From contig NZ_FNFB01000037.1 in the NCBI RefSeq assembly GCF_900100395.1, forward strand, positions 1 to 64,000: DNA of 64,000 bases, in the 5' to 3' direction. The translations under genes were made by a program, and so were the position numbers. This DNA comes from Nonomuraea maritima (GTDB lineage: Bacteria > Actinomycetota > Actinomycetes > Streptosporangiales > Streptosporangiaceae). The notes under the pieces were generated by a model, which searched no databases, had not been told where the DNA came from, and saw nothing but the letters and a program-made list of their open reading frames with translations. Shown piece by piece: positions 41,269 to 49,592 of the stretch (positions within the stretch are counted from its first letter, which is position 1; every line of letters starts with the position of its first letter).

Positions 41269-42314
41269 CGATGACCATCGAGGAGCAGCTGACCCGGGCG
41301 CTGCGCACGATCGCCGATCGCGCCGAGAACCAGGACGTGCTGGCCGGCGTGACAGCGAAGCGGCGTCGCCGGGCGCGCAGAAGAGCGACAGGGACGCTCG
41401 CGGGCGTCTGCGTGACAGTGCTGGCGGCATGGGGCGTCCTGGTCGCCCGGCCTGCGCCGCAGGTTGTCGTGGACGCCGCACGGCCAGGGGCGAACCCCGT
41501 CGAACGGGTGTGGCCGCAGGCTGTGTTCACGATGCCGGGACGACTCAGGCCGCTGGCGGCGATCAGCGCGACGGAGGTGCTGGTCTGGGCCGACCGGGGG
41601 GCGCTGGAGGTCTACGACGCCGGATCCGGACGTTCGCGGACGGTCACGGCACTCGCGACGGCGCCGGTGATCCTGGCCGTCGATCGGGAGCGGGTGGTGT
41701 GGCTCGCCGACGGGTACGCCTGGGTGGCCTCGCTGCGGACCGGTGGCAGCGCGAGAAAGGTCGGCCCGGTCGCGGGTGAGGCCGTCGATCGTGTCGCGCT
41801 CGCCGGGCGGTACGTCGTGTGGTCGTCACCGCTGGACGGCGTCCGGCGGATGGGGGTCGACGGTGGGTCTCCCGAGCGCGTGGCCGGGTCCAAGGGGCTC
41901 CAACTCGTGGAGTGGCCGTGGGCGACCGACGAGCCGCTCGACACTCGTACGAACCCGACGAAGGTCGTCGACCTGCGGACGGGGCGGACGATCAGGATCC
42001 GCCCAATACCGGGGGTGGAGGGGCTGCGCTGCGGGCCGACATGGTGCGCCGGGATGCGGGGAGGCACCGCCGTGGTGCAGCGGAGCGACGGCAACCGGAG
42101 CGAGGTTCGCCGAGGGCTGCGCGGCTACCCCTATCGCGATCGGTTCTTCATCGGTGCCGGGGAGATCTACGACGCGGCGACCGGTACGACCGTGACCTTC
42201 GACGGTGCGAAGGCCGGGAGTGGCACGAACTGGTCGACAGGCAGCGGCGTCGTCTTCTGGGCGCAAGGCGGCGGAGTGCGCGTGGTGAACCTGGCAGCCG
42301 TCGCCCAGCGGTGA
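41265..42314 (+). CDS. Membrane-anchored propeller-like protein, partner of the sigma factor
   Basis: A 349-residue protein with a charged cytoplasmic start (EEQLTRALRTIADRAE), a basic stretch, one membrane segment (about 43-62), and an extracellular domain. That domain has repeated Trp/Gly-rich blades (EVLVWADRGALEVYD, RVVWLADGYAWVA, YVVWSSPLDGVRRM), like a beta-propeller. Such proteins commonly follow SigE-family sigma genes. I see no zinc-binding anti-sigma motif. GTG at 41265 overlaps the sigma stop; an ATG at 41271 is an alternative. Role as anti-sigma or signal sensor is inferred from coupling. Confidence 0.82.
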   Translation: MTMTIEEQLTRALRTIADRAENQDVLAGVTAKRRRRARRRATGTLAGVCVTVLAAWGVLVARPAPQVVVDAARPGANPVERVWPQAVFTMPGRLRPLAAISATEVLVWADRGALEVYDAGSGRSRTVTALATAPVILAVDRERVVWLADGYAWVASLRTGGSARKVGPVAGEAVDRVALAGRYVVWSSPLDGVRRMGVDGGSPERVAGSKGLQLVEWPWATDEPLDTRTNPTKVVDLRTGRTIRIRPIPGVEGLRCGPTWCAGMRGGTAVVQRSDGNRSEVRRGLRGYPYRDRFFIGAGEIYDAATGTTVTFDGAKAGSGTNWSTGSGVVFWAQGGGVRVVNLAAVAQR

Positions 42315-42339
42315 AGCGGCCTTCGGCGGGACGGGGAGA

Positions 42340-42480
42340 CCTGGGCCGCATGGCTTGAACGGGAGCAGGAGTTCTCACGGCCTGGACCCGCGGCCATACC
42401 ACCCCACTTGAACGGGGCGGGAGTTCTTACGGCCTGGGCCGCCTGGCCTTCGCGCCCACTTCGACAGGCGCCTCTTATGG
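42340..42480. repeat. Three degenerate ~53-bp repeats
   Basis: CTTGAACGGG...GGAGTTCTCACGGCCTGG at 42354 recurs at 42407 (GGAGTTCTTACGGCCTGG) and, more decayed, at 42459. Spacing is 52-53 bases. They fill the gap between two convergent genes and show no U tract or coding frame. Confidence 0.6.
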
Positions 42481-42493
42481 CCCGCGGCGGGGG

Positions 42494-42688
42494 TCAGCGG
42501 TGGTGGGGTTTGCCGAAGGTCTTGCCGATGTGGAAGCCGCCCGGCAGGCGTACGGTCACGTGGCGGCGGCCGTCGGGGTAGGTGGAGACGTGCAGGCGGC
42601 GGTTGCCGAAGCTGTGGCCGACGCCGTGCCGCGAGAGGTTGATGCGGAACGGCCCGACCTTGATTGACTTGCGGTAGTGCCAGCCCAT
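42494..42688 (-). CDS. DUF4236 small protein
   Basis: A 64-residue basic protein starting MGWHYRKSIKVGPFRINLSR, the hallmark of DUF4236 (an aromatic/basic motif followed by a Gly-rich turn, here HGVGHSFG). Function unknown. ATG at 42688 follows GGAGGAGAG. It is divergent from the phosphodiesterase gene. Confidence 0.82.
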   Translation of the reverse strand: MGWHYRKSIKVGPFRINLSRHGVGHSFGNRRLHVSTYPDGRRHVTVRLPGGFHIGKTFGKPHHR

Positions 42689-42783
42689 GTCTCTCCTCCG
42701 TCGAGTGAGTTCGCCACGTCAACGAGCGGCCCGGGTGAACGGGTTCCCGGCGTGGAGGGACACGATCGGAAGGATCGCCTGTC

Positions 42784-43539
42784 ATGATCGTGATCGCTCA
42801 CCTGAGTGACGTCCACATCGGCGCGACCGCCGAGACCGCGACACGTACCGCGGCCGTCATGCGCTTCCTGGACGCGTTGCCGTACGACCTCGACGCCGTC
42901 CTCGTCACCGGCGACATCGCCGACCACGGCCTGGCCGAGGAGTACGAGACGGCGGCCAAGCTGCTCGCCTCGCGCCACCCCATCCTGGTCGGGCCGGGCA
43001 ACCACGACGTGCGCGCCGAGTTCCGGCGGGTGCTGCTGGGCGGCGACCCCGGTGACCCCGGCGACGGCCCCGTCAACCAGGTCCTGCGTACGGAGCGGGC
43101 GGTCTACGCGATGTGCGACTCGTCCATCCCCGGCGAGTCCTCCGGGCGGCTGGAGGACGAGACGCTCGCCTGGCTGGAGACCGTGCTGGACGGCACGGAC
43201 CTGCCGGTGTTCGTGGCCTTCCACCACCCGCCGGTGACCCTGCACAGCCCGATGCTCGACGGGATCAGGCTGCACCGGGCGGAGCCGCTGGAGTCGCTGC
43301 TCGCCGGGCGCCGGAACGTGGCGGCCGTGCTGACCGGGCACGCCCACACGGCCGCCGCCACCACGTTCGCCGGGCGGCCGCTGCTCGTGGCCGGGGGAGT
43401 GGTGTCGACGCTCAGGCTGCCGTGGGAGGGCGGCACCGGCTGGGACGCCTGCCTCGACTACGCGCTTCCGCCGCTGATCTCCTTCCACGTGCTCGACGAC
43501 GAGGGCCGGCTCACCACGCATCACCGCGTCGTCCCGTAG
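42784..43539 (+). CDS. Metallophosphoesterase (CpdA/GpdQ-like)
   Basis: A 251-residue calcineurin-like phosphodiesterase with all metal-binding motifs in order: HLSDVHIG, GDIADHG, GPGNHD, HHPPV and TGHAH. Size and motifs fit class III cyclic-nucleotide or glycerophosphodiester phosphodiesterases. Substrate unproven. ATG at 42784 has GGAAGGA upstream. The arabinose locus begins about 80 bases downstream. Confidence 0.9.
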   Translation: MIVIAHLSDVHIGATAETATRTAAVMRFLDALPYDLDAVLVTGDIADHGLAEEYETAAKLLASRHPILVGPGNHDVRAEFRRVLLGGDPGDPGDGPVNQVLRTERAVYAMCDSSIPGESSGRLEDETLAWLETVLDGTDLPVFVAFHHPPVTLHSPMLDGIRLHRAEPLESLLAGRRNVAAVLTGHAHTAAATTFAGRPLLVAGGVVSTLRLPWEGGTGWDACLDYALPPLISFHVLDDEGRLTTHHRVVP

Positions 43540-43620
43540 GGGCGGTGTCCAGTCAAGATCGCCAGGGATATACCCGTCAAGGACACATTCACCTGACCTC
43601 TCAGTAAGGAGAAGCTGCCC

Positions 43621-43649
43621 TTGACGGGACCGTTGTTAACGTTCACAGT
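43621..43649 (+). promoter_or_regulatory. Promoter/operator of the first lacI-type gene
   Basis: TTGACG (-35, 43621-43626) is followed by the palindromic site TGTTAACGTTCACA (43634-43647) in the spacer and CACAGT as a weak -10. The layout is nearly the same as at 49447-49475, including the shared CCGTTGTTAACG. Repressor binding would block RNA polymerase. Confidence 0.65.
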
Positions 43650-43678
43650 CGGGCCAAGGTCAGGAAAGGAGCTCAGCC

Positions 43679-44695
43679 GTGGGCCCTGTCGTGCAACGCC
43701 GTCCGCCCGTCATGGCCGACGTGGCCCGGGAGGCCGGAGTGTCGCACCAGACGGTCTCCCGCGTGCTGAACGACCACCCGAACGTGCGCGGCGAGACCCG
43801 CGCGCGCGTTCTCGCGGCGATCGGCAAGCTCGGCTACCGCCGTAACCACGTCGCCCGCGCACTCGTCACCAAGCACTCACGGACGCTCGGCGTGGTCAGC
43901 TTCGACACCACCCTGTACGGCCCGGCCAGCACCGTCTACGGCATCGAGCAGGCCGCCAGGGCGGCGGGTTACTTCGTCAGCATCGTCAGCCTGACCTCGA
44001 TCGACCGGGCCGGCATGCGCGACGCCCTCGACTACCTGACCGGTCAGGGCGTGGACGGCATCGTGGTGGTCGCGCCGCAGCGCGCGACCGCCAGGGCCCT
44101 GGCCGACCTGCCGCTGGGCGTCCCGGCCGTCGCCGTCGAGGGCGGCGAGGCGGGCGACGTCTCCGTGGTCTGCGTCGACCAGGCCGCGGGCGGCCGGCTC
44201 GCCACCGAGCATCTGCTGGCGCTGGGCCACGAGACGGTCTGGCACGTCAGCGGCCCCTCCGACTGGCTGGAGGCGGAAGGACGCGTGGCCGGCTGGCGGG
44301 CCGCGCTTGAGCAGGCGGACCGGCAGGTCCCGCGACCGCTCACCGGTGACTGGAGCCCGCGCTCGGGATACGAGGCGGGCCGCGTCCTGGCGGGCATGAG
44401 GAACGTCACCGCGGTGTTCGTCGCCAACGACCAGATGGCGCTCGGCGTGCTGCGGGCGTTCACCGAGCAGGGGGTGCGGGTGCCCGAGCGGGTGAGCGTC
44501 GTCGGCTTCGACGACGTCCCCGAGTCGGCGTACTTCTCGCCGCCGCTCACAACCATCAGGCAGGACTTCGGCGCGGTGGGCAGGCACAGCATCGAGGTGC
44601 TCGTACGGCAGCTCGAGGACGGTCGCCACGGGCTCGAACGGCTCGTGGTTCCGCCCGCCCTCGTCGTCCGGGCCAGTACGGCCGGCTCGGCGTAG
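43679..44695 (+). CDS. LacI-family regulator (arabinose locus, copy 1)
   Basis: A 338-residue LacI/GalR repressor. The N-terminal helix-turn-helix is VMADVAREAGVSHQTVSRVL, followed by the hinge with LGYRRNHVARAL and a periplasmic-binding-type sugar domain (LGVVSFDTTLYGP onward). GTG at 43679 with AAAGGAG upstream. It is strongly similar along its length to the second LacI gene at 53630, with the same recognition helix. Operators of one consensus occur at its own promoter and three other places in the locus, so it likely senses arabinose or a metabolite. Confidence 0.93.
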   Translation: MGPVVQRRPPVMADVAREAGVSHQTVSRVLNDHPNVRGETRARVLAAIGKLGYRRNHVARALVTKHSRTLGVVSFDTTLYGPASTVYGIEQAARAAGYFVSIVSLTSIDRAGMRDALDYLTGQGVDGIVVVAPQRATARALADLPLGVPAVAVEGGEAGDVSVVCVDQAAGGRLATEHLLALGHETVWHVSGPSDWLEAEGRVAGWRAALEQADRQVPRPLTGDWSPRSGYEAGRVLAGMRNVTAVFVANDQMALGVLRAFTEQGVRVPERVSVVGFDDVPESAYFSPPLTTIRQDFGAVGRHSIEVLVRQLEDGRHGLERLVVPPALVVRASTAGSA

Positions 44696-44733
44696 GCGCG
44701 GGACGCAAGCGGAGGTGGCCTCCGCCACGGCGA

Positions 44734-44747
44734 TGTGAGCGTTCACA
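44734..44747 (+). promoter_or_regulatory. Operator TGTGAGCGTTCACA before the binding-protein gene
   Basis: Near-perfect palindrome with central CG, immediately before the GAAGGGA ribosome-binding site of the sugar-binding protein gene. It matches the sites at 43634, 49460 and 54693. Confidence 0.7.
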
Positions 44748-44762
44748 GAAGGGACTCCCCAC

Positions 44763-45746
44763 GTGTTAAAGAGGATCTCGGCGGCGGTGCTCGCCGGGCT
44801 CACCGCGATGGCGGTGACGGCGTGCGGCAGCGGCGGTGGCGGCGCAAGCGGGGGCTCGAGCGGCGCAGACGTGATCACCATGGGCTTCTCCCAGGTCGGG
44901 GCGGAGAGCGGATGGCGTACCGCGAACACCAAGTCCGTGCAGGACGCGGCCAAGGAGGCGGGCATCACGCTCAAGTTCTCCGACGCCCAGCAGAAGCAGG
45001 AGAACCAGATCAAGGCCATCCGCTCCTACATCCAGCAGCGGGTGGACGTCATCGCCTTCTCGCCGGTGGTCGAGTCGGGCTGGGACACCGTGCTCAAGGA
45101 GGCCAAGGACGCGAACATCCCGGTGATCCTCACCGACCGGGCGGTGGACTCCCCTGACAAGAGCCTGTACAAGACCTTCCTCGGCTCGGACTTCGTGGAG
45201 GAGGGCAAGAAGGCCGGCACCTGGCTGGTGGAGGAGTACAAGGACAGCACCGACCCGGTCAACATCGTCGAGCTGCAGGGCACGACCGGCTCGGCGCCCG
45301 CCAACGACCGCAGGGACGGCTTCCAGGAGGTCATCAAGGCCGACCCCAAGTTCAAGGTCATCGCCTCGCAGACCGGCGACTTCACCCGGGCCAAGGGCAA
45401 GGAGGTCATGGAGGCGTTCCTCAAGGCGAACCCGGACATCGACGTGCTCTACGCCCACAACGACGACATGGGTCTCGGCGCGATCGAGGCGATCGAGGGG
45501 GCCGGCAAGGTGCCCGGCCAGGACATCAAGATCATCACGGTGGACGCCGTCAAGGACGGCATGCAGGCGCTCGCCGACGGCAAGATCAGCTTCATCGTGG
45601 AGTGCTCGCCGCTGCTCGGCCCGCAGCTCATGGACCTGGCCAAGAAGGTCGTCGCCGGTGAGCAGGTGCCGGACCGCGTGGTGACCGAGGAGACCACGTT
45701 CACGCAGGAGCAGGCCAAGGAGGTCCTGTCCACCCGCCAGTACTGA
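44763..45746 (+). CDS. Sugar ABC transporter substrate-binding lipoprotein, YtfQ-like
   Basis: A 327-residue lipoprotein (lipobox VTAC, Cys21). The mature protein closely follows YtfQ, the galactofuranose-binding protein: GFSQVGAESGWR at the start, QQKQENQIKAIRSYI, VVELQGTTGSAPANDR-like and DFTRAKGKEVMEAFL. A mycobacterial homologue takes up L-arabinofuranose, which suits this arabinose locus. GTG at 44763. An operator lies 16 bases upstream. A strong UNCG hairpin follows, then the ATPase and two permease genes. Confidence 0.92.
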   Translation: MLKRISAAVLAGLTAMAVTACGSGGGGASGGSSGADVITMGFSQVGAESGWRTANTKSVQDAAKEAGITLKFSDAQQKQENQIKAIRSYIQQRVDVIAFSPVVESGWDTVLKEAKDANIPVILTDRAVDSPDKSLYKTFLGSDFVEEGKKAGTWLVEEYKDSTDPVNIVELQGTTGSAPANDRRDGFQEVIKADPKFKVIASQTGDFTRAKGKEVMEAFLKANPDIDVLYAHNDDMGLGAIEAIEGAGKVPGQDIKIITVDAVKDGMQALADGKISFIVECSPLLGPQLMDLAKKVVAGEQVPDRVVTEETTFTQEQAKEVLSTRQY

Positions 45747-45756
45747 GTCTCGCCGT

Positions 45757-45780
45757 CCCCGGCCGCTCCGGCGGCCGGGG
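45757..45780 (+). other. UNCG-capped hairpin after the first binding-protein gene
   Basis: CCCCGGCCGC and GCGGCCGGGG form a perfect 10-bp stem closed by the tetraloop TCCG (C-UCCG-G in RNA). There is no T tract. Position between binding-protein and ATPase genes suggests protection of the upstream mRNA segment or partial termination, raising binding protein over membrane components. Confidence 0.7.
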
Positions 45781-45815
45781 GAGGTGGGCCTGGACAGCGG
45801 CGGTGAGGAGGCGTA

Positions 45816-47357
45816 GTGACGAAGCCAGGAGACGGAAGGGGCGAGATGGCCTTACCCGCGCCGGTACTGACGATGCGGGGCATCGGCAAGCGGTTCCCGG
45901 GCGTGACGGCACTCGACGGTGTCGACCTGCGGCTGCTGCCGGGCGAGGTGCACGCGCTGATGGGCGAGAACGGCGCCGGCAAGTCGACGCTCATCAAGGT
46001 GCTCACCGGCGTCCACGCGGCCGACGCGGGCACCGTCGAGCTCGAAGGCAGGCGCGTCGCGTTCGCCGGCCCCCTGGAGGCCCAGCAGGCCGGCATCAGC
46101 ACGGTCTACCAGGAGGTCAACCTCTGCGCGAACCTGTCGGTGGCCGAGAACATCCTGCTCGGCCGCGAGCCGCGCCGCCGGGGACGGATCGACTGGAAAC
46201 GCATGCGGGCCAGGGCCACCGAGCTGCTGTCGCGGCTGGAGCTCAGCCTGGACGTCTCGGCGCCCCTGTCGTCGTGCTCGCTGGCCGTGCAGCAGATGGT
46301 GGCCATCGCGCGGGCGATCGACGTGGACGCGCGCGTGCTGATCCTCGACGAGCCCACGTCGAGTCTCGACGCCGGCGAGGTCGCCCAGCTCTTCCGGGTG
46401 ATGCGGCGGCTGAAGGACCAGGGCATCGCGATCCTCTTCGTCTCCCACTTCCTCGACCAGGTTTACGAGATCGCCGACCGGATGACGATCCTGCGCAACG
46501 GCAAGCTGGTCGGGGAGCACCTGACACGCGAGCTGAGCATGGTGCGGCTCGTCGCGCTGATGATCGGACAGGAGCTGGCCGCGCTGGAACGGCTGCACGG
46601 CGCGCACCGGACGTTCGACCGGCCGCTCGTCGAGGCGCGCGGCGTCGGCAGGACCGGTGCCGTCGAGCCGTTCACGCTCACCGTCCACGAGGGCGAGGTG
46701 GTCGGTCTGGCCGGGCTGCTGGGCTCGGGACGTACGGAGATCGCGCGGTTGTTGTTCGGCGCCGACCACGCGAGCACGGGCGAGATGGCGGTCGGCGGGT
46801 CGCCGGCGTCGCTGCGCACGCCCCGCGCGGCCATGAACCACAAGATCGCCTTCTGTTCGGAGAACCGCAAGGCCGACGGCCTCATCCCCGACCTCACCGT
46901 GCGGGAGAACATCATCCTCGCGCTGCAGGCCACCAGGGGCTGGACCAGGCCGGTACCGCGCGAGCAGCAGGACGAGCTGGTGGGGCGCTACATCAAGGCG
47001 CTGAAGATCAGCCCGCCCAACCCCGAGCAGCTCGTCCGCAACCTGAGCGGCGGCAACCAGCAGAAGGTCGTGCTGGCGCGCTGGCTGATCCTCGAACCGC
47101 GGCTGCTCATCCTCGACGAGCCCACGCGCGGCATCGACGTCGGGGCGAAGACCGAGATCCAGCGGCTGGTGGCCGAGCTGTCCGACGGCGGCATGGCGGT
47201 GCTGTTCATCTCCGCCGAGCTGGAGGAGGTGCTGCGGCTCAGTCACAAGGTCGAGGTGCTGCGCGACCGGCGGCTCGTGGCGGAGCTGCCCAACGACGAG
47301 CGGCTGACGACCGACGTCCTGATGGAGACGATCGCGAGCGGAGGGCGAGGCCGGTGA
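45816..47357 (+). CDS. Sugar ABC transporter ATPase, YtfR-like
   Basis: A 513-residue tandem ATPase of the ribose/galactofuranose type. The first domain has an intact Walker A (GENGAGKST) and Walker B (LILDEPTSSLD), with a degenerate signature (SCSLAVQQM). The second has a degenerate P-loop (GLLGSGRTE) but a good signature (LSGGNQQK), a split usual in this class. GTG at 45816 follows GAGGAGG; an ATG at 45846 is an alternative. The stop overlaps the permease start (GTGA). Confidence 0.93.
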   Translation: MTKPGDGRGEMALPAPVLTMRGIGKRFPGVTALDGVDLRLLPGEVHALMGENGAGKSTLIKVLTGVHAADAGTVELEGRRVAFAGPLEAQQAGISTVYQEVNLCANLSVAENILLGREPRRRGRIDWKRMRARATELLSRLELSLDVSAPLSSCSLAVQQMVAIARAIDVDARVLILDEPTSSLDAGEVAQLFRVMRRLKDQGIAILFVSHFLDQVYEIADRMTILRNGKLVGEHLTRELSMVRLVALMIGQELAALERLHGAHRTFDRPLVEARGVGRTGAVEPFTLTVHEGEVVGLAGLLGSGRTEIARLLFGADHASTGEMAVGGSPASLRTPRAAMNHKIAFCSENRKADGLIPDLTVRENIILALQATRGWTRPVPREQQDELVGRYIKALKISPPNPEQLVRNLSGGNQQKVVLARWLILEPRLLILDEPTRGIDVGAKTEIQRLVAELSDGGMAVLFISAELEEVLRLSHKVEVLRDRRLVAELPNDERLTTDVLMETIASGGRGR

Positions 47358-48406
47358 AGCGTCTGGTGTGGCCCGCAGGGGTGCTCCTGCTGCTGCTGGC
47401 CCTGAACGTGGTCTTCACGCCCAGCTTCCTGTCCATCCAGGTCAGGGACGGCCACCTGTACGGGAGCCTGATCGACATCCTGCGCTTCGGCGCCCCGCTG
47501 ATCCTCGTGGCGATCGGCATGACCCTGGTCATCGCGACGGGCGGCATCGACCTGTCGGTGGGCTCGGTGGTGGCGATCGCGGGGGCGCTGGCCTGCCTGC
47601 AGATCAGCCTGGACGCCGGGCTGATCACGGCGATCGCCCTGGCGCTCGGGCTCTGTCTGCTGCTGGGCGCATGGAACGGGCTGCTGGTCGCGGCGGTCGG
47701 GATCCAGCCGATCATCGCCACGCTGATCCTCATGGTGGCCGGGCGCGGTCTGGCCCAGCTCATCACCGGCGGGCAGATCATCACGGTCAACGACCCGGCG
47801 TACAAGATGATCGGCGGCGGCTACTGGCTGACGGTGCCGTCCGGGATCGTCATCGTCGCGGTGGTGCTGGTGGTCACCGCGTTCCTGACCCGGCGGCTGG
47901 CCCTCGGCATGCTGATCGAGTCGGTGGGCGGCAACGCGGAGGCGAGCCGGCTGGCCGGCATCCGCTCGCGCGGGATCCTCGTCATGGTCTACGCCTTCGC
48001 CGCCCTGTGCGCGGGCGTGGCCGGGCTCATGATCAGCTCGAACGTCTCCAGCGCCGACGGCAACAACGCGGGCCTGTGGATCGAGCTGGACGCGATCCTG
48101 GCCGTGGTGATCGGCGGCACGTCGCTGGCCGGTGGCCGGTTCTCGCTGGCAGGGACGGTGCTGGGCGCGCTCATCATCCAGACCCTGACCACGACGATCT
48201 ACTCGATCGGCGTGCCGCCGGAGACGACGCTGCTGTTCAAGGCGCTGGTCGTGACGGCCGTCTGCCTCGTCCAGTCGCGGTCGTTCCGGGAGAAGGTGTT
48301 CGGCGGGCGAAAACGGGCGGCCGCGCCCGCCGTACCGGCGGCGACGGACCGGACGGAGCGGGAGACGGCCGGCCTGCCCGGCCCGCAGGACGGGGTGAGG
48401 CCATGA
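47354..48406 (+). CDS. Sugar ABC transporter permease, YtfT-like
   Basis: A 350-residue permease of the RbsC superfamily with eight to ten membrane segments and the conserved GGIDLSVGSVVAIAGA motif. The C-terminal 35 residues are a hydrophilic Ala/Arg-rich tail. GTG overlaps the ATPase stop, and its own stop overlaps the next permease start. It should pair with the YjfF-like protein as a heterodimer. Confidence 0.92.
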   Translation: MKRLVWPAGVLLLLLALNVVFTPSFLSIQVRDGHLYGSLIDILRFGAPLILVAIGMTLVIATGGIDLSVGSVVAIAGALACLQISLDAGLITAIALALGLCLLLGAWNGLLVAAVGIQPIIATLILMVAGRGLAQLITGGQIITVNDPAYKMIGGGYWLTVPSGIVIVAVVLVVTAFLTRRLALGMLIESVGGNAEASRLAGIRSRGILVMVYAFAALCAGVAGLMISSNVSSADGNNAGLWIELDAILAVVIGGTSLAGGRFSLAGTVLGALIIQTLTTTIYSIGVPPETTLLFKALVVTAVCLVQSRSFREKVFGGRKRAAAPAVPAATDRTERETAGLPGPQDGVRP

Positions 48407-49398
48407 ACACAGCCATGACCACGGGTGCGTTGCGGTTGCGGCGGGTGCCAGGGAAGTACCTGCCGGTCGTGGTGACCGGCTGCCTGCTCGTGGCGATGTT
48501 CGCGACGGGCGGAATCCGCTACGAGGGTTTCGCCACCGGGCAGGTGATACTCAACGTCTTCATCGACAACGCGTTCCTGCTGGTGGTCGCCGTAGGGATG
48601 ACGTTCGTGATCCTCACCGGCGGCATCGACCTGTCGGTCGGGTCGGTGGTCGCGCTGTCGACGATGATCGCGGCGAGCCTGATGGAGGGGCCGGGGTGGC
48701 CGCCGTACCTGGTCGTGCCGCTCGTGCTGGCGGTCGGGTCGGGGCTCGGGCTGGTGATGGGGTACATCGTGCACGCCTTCGACATCCAGCCGTTCATCGT
48801 CACGCTGGCGGGCATGTTCCTGGCGCGCGGGCTCTGCTACACGATCGGCACGGACTCCATCCCGATCACCGACCCGACGTTCACGGTGTTCGCGCAGACC
48901 AGGATCGATCTGTTCGCCGATCTGTGGATCTCGCCGAGCGTGCTGCTCGCCGTCGCGGTCGTGGTCGTCGCAGCATACGTGCTGCATTACACTCGCTTCG
49001 GCCGGACGGTCTACGCGACAGGCGGCAATGAGCAGTCGGCGCTTCTCATGGGCCTGCCGGTGGGCCGAACCAAGATCGCTGTCTACACGATCAGCGGGTT
49101 CTGCTCCGCGCTCGGTGGCGTGCTGCTGTCGTTCTACATGCTCTCGGGATACGGATTGCATGCCGTGGGCATGGAGCTGGACGCGATCGCGGCGGTCGTC
49201 ATCGGGGGCACGCTGCTGACCGGTGGCAGCGGGTTTCTGCTCGGCACCGTGCTGGGCGTGCTCGTGCTGGGCCTGATCCAGACGATCATCAGTTTCGAGG
49301 GGACGCTGTCGTCCTGGTGGACGAAGATCTTCATTGGAATGTTGCTGTTCGTCTTCATCGTGCTCCAGCGTCTGTTTTCGGCCAGGTCAAGGCGCTGA
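48403..49398 (+). CDS. Sugar ABC transporter permease, YjfF-like
   Basis: A 331-residue RbsC-type permease, second of the pair. It has the GGIDLSVGSVVALST motif, a FDIQPFIVTLAGMF segment and a C-terminal LQRLFSARSRR. ATG at 48403 overlaps the upstream stop (ATGA). With the preceding three genes it completes a YtfQRT-YjfF-type importer, the class that carries furanose sugars. Transcription of the next cassette starts from its own promoter. Confidence 0.92.
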   Translation: MNTAMTTGALRLRRVPGKYLPVVVTGCLLVAMFATGGIRYEGFATGQVILNVFIDNAFLLVVAVGMTFVILTGGIDLSVGSVVALSTMIAASLMEGPGWPPYLVVPLVLAVGSGLGLVMGYIVHAFDIQPFIVTLAGMFLARGLCYTIGTDSIPITDPTFTVFAQTRIDLFADLWISPSVLLAVAVVVVAAYVLHYTRFGRTVYATGGNEQSALLMGLPVGRTKIAVYTISGFCSALGGVLLSFYMLSGYGLHAVGMELDAIAAVVIGGTLLTGGSGFLLGTVLGVLVLGLIQTIISFEGTLSSWWTKIFIGMLLFVFIVLQRLFSARSRR

Positions 49399-49446
49399 CC
49401 TGCGGCAAAAGTTACCGGAACGTTTCCGCCAGGTAAGCGTCACCCG

Positions 49447-49475
49447 TTGACACAGCCGTTGTTAACGATAACAAT
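49447..49475 (+). promoter_or_regulatory. Promoter/operator of the second ABC cassette
   Basis: TTGACA (49447-49452), spacer with the palindrome TGTTAACGATAACA (49460-49473), and a -10 around TAACAAT. The operator covers the -10. It mirrors the module at 43621. About 117 bases of leader follow with no obvious gene. Confidence 0.7.
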
Positions 49476-49592
49476 CGGCAAAACGAACGTGGACTCTGTC
49501 CCGATTCGTCGGTTTCTGTGAGTGGAATCTTGACGTAGCTGGCAGCTGCCGCGTCCAGCGCTGCCGCAACCCCCATTGCAAGGAGATGCACA

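Noticed and set aside
43621..43845. A short gene starting with TTG at the promoter of the first lacI gene (AAGGAG upstream)
   Set aside because: The frame runs antisense in style through the lacI coding region in another phase and is Arg/Pro-rich. The TTGAC is better explained as a -35 box.
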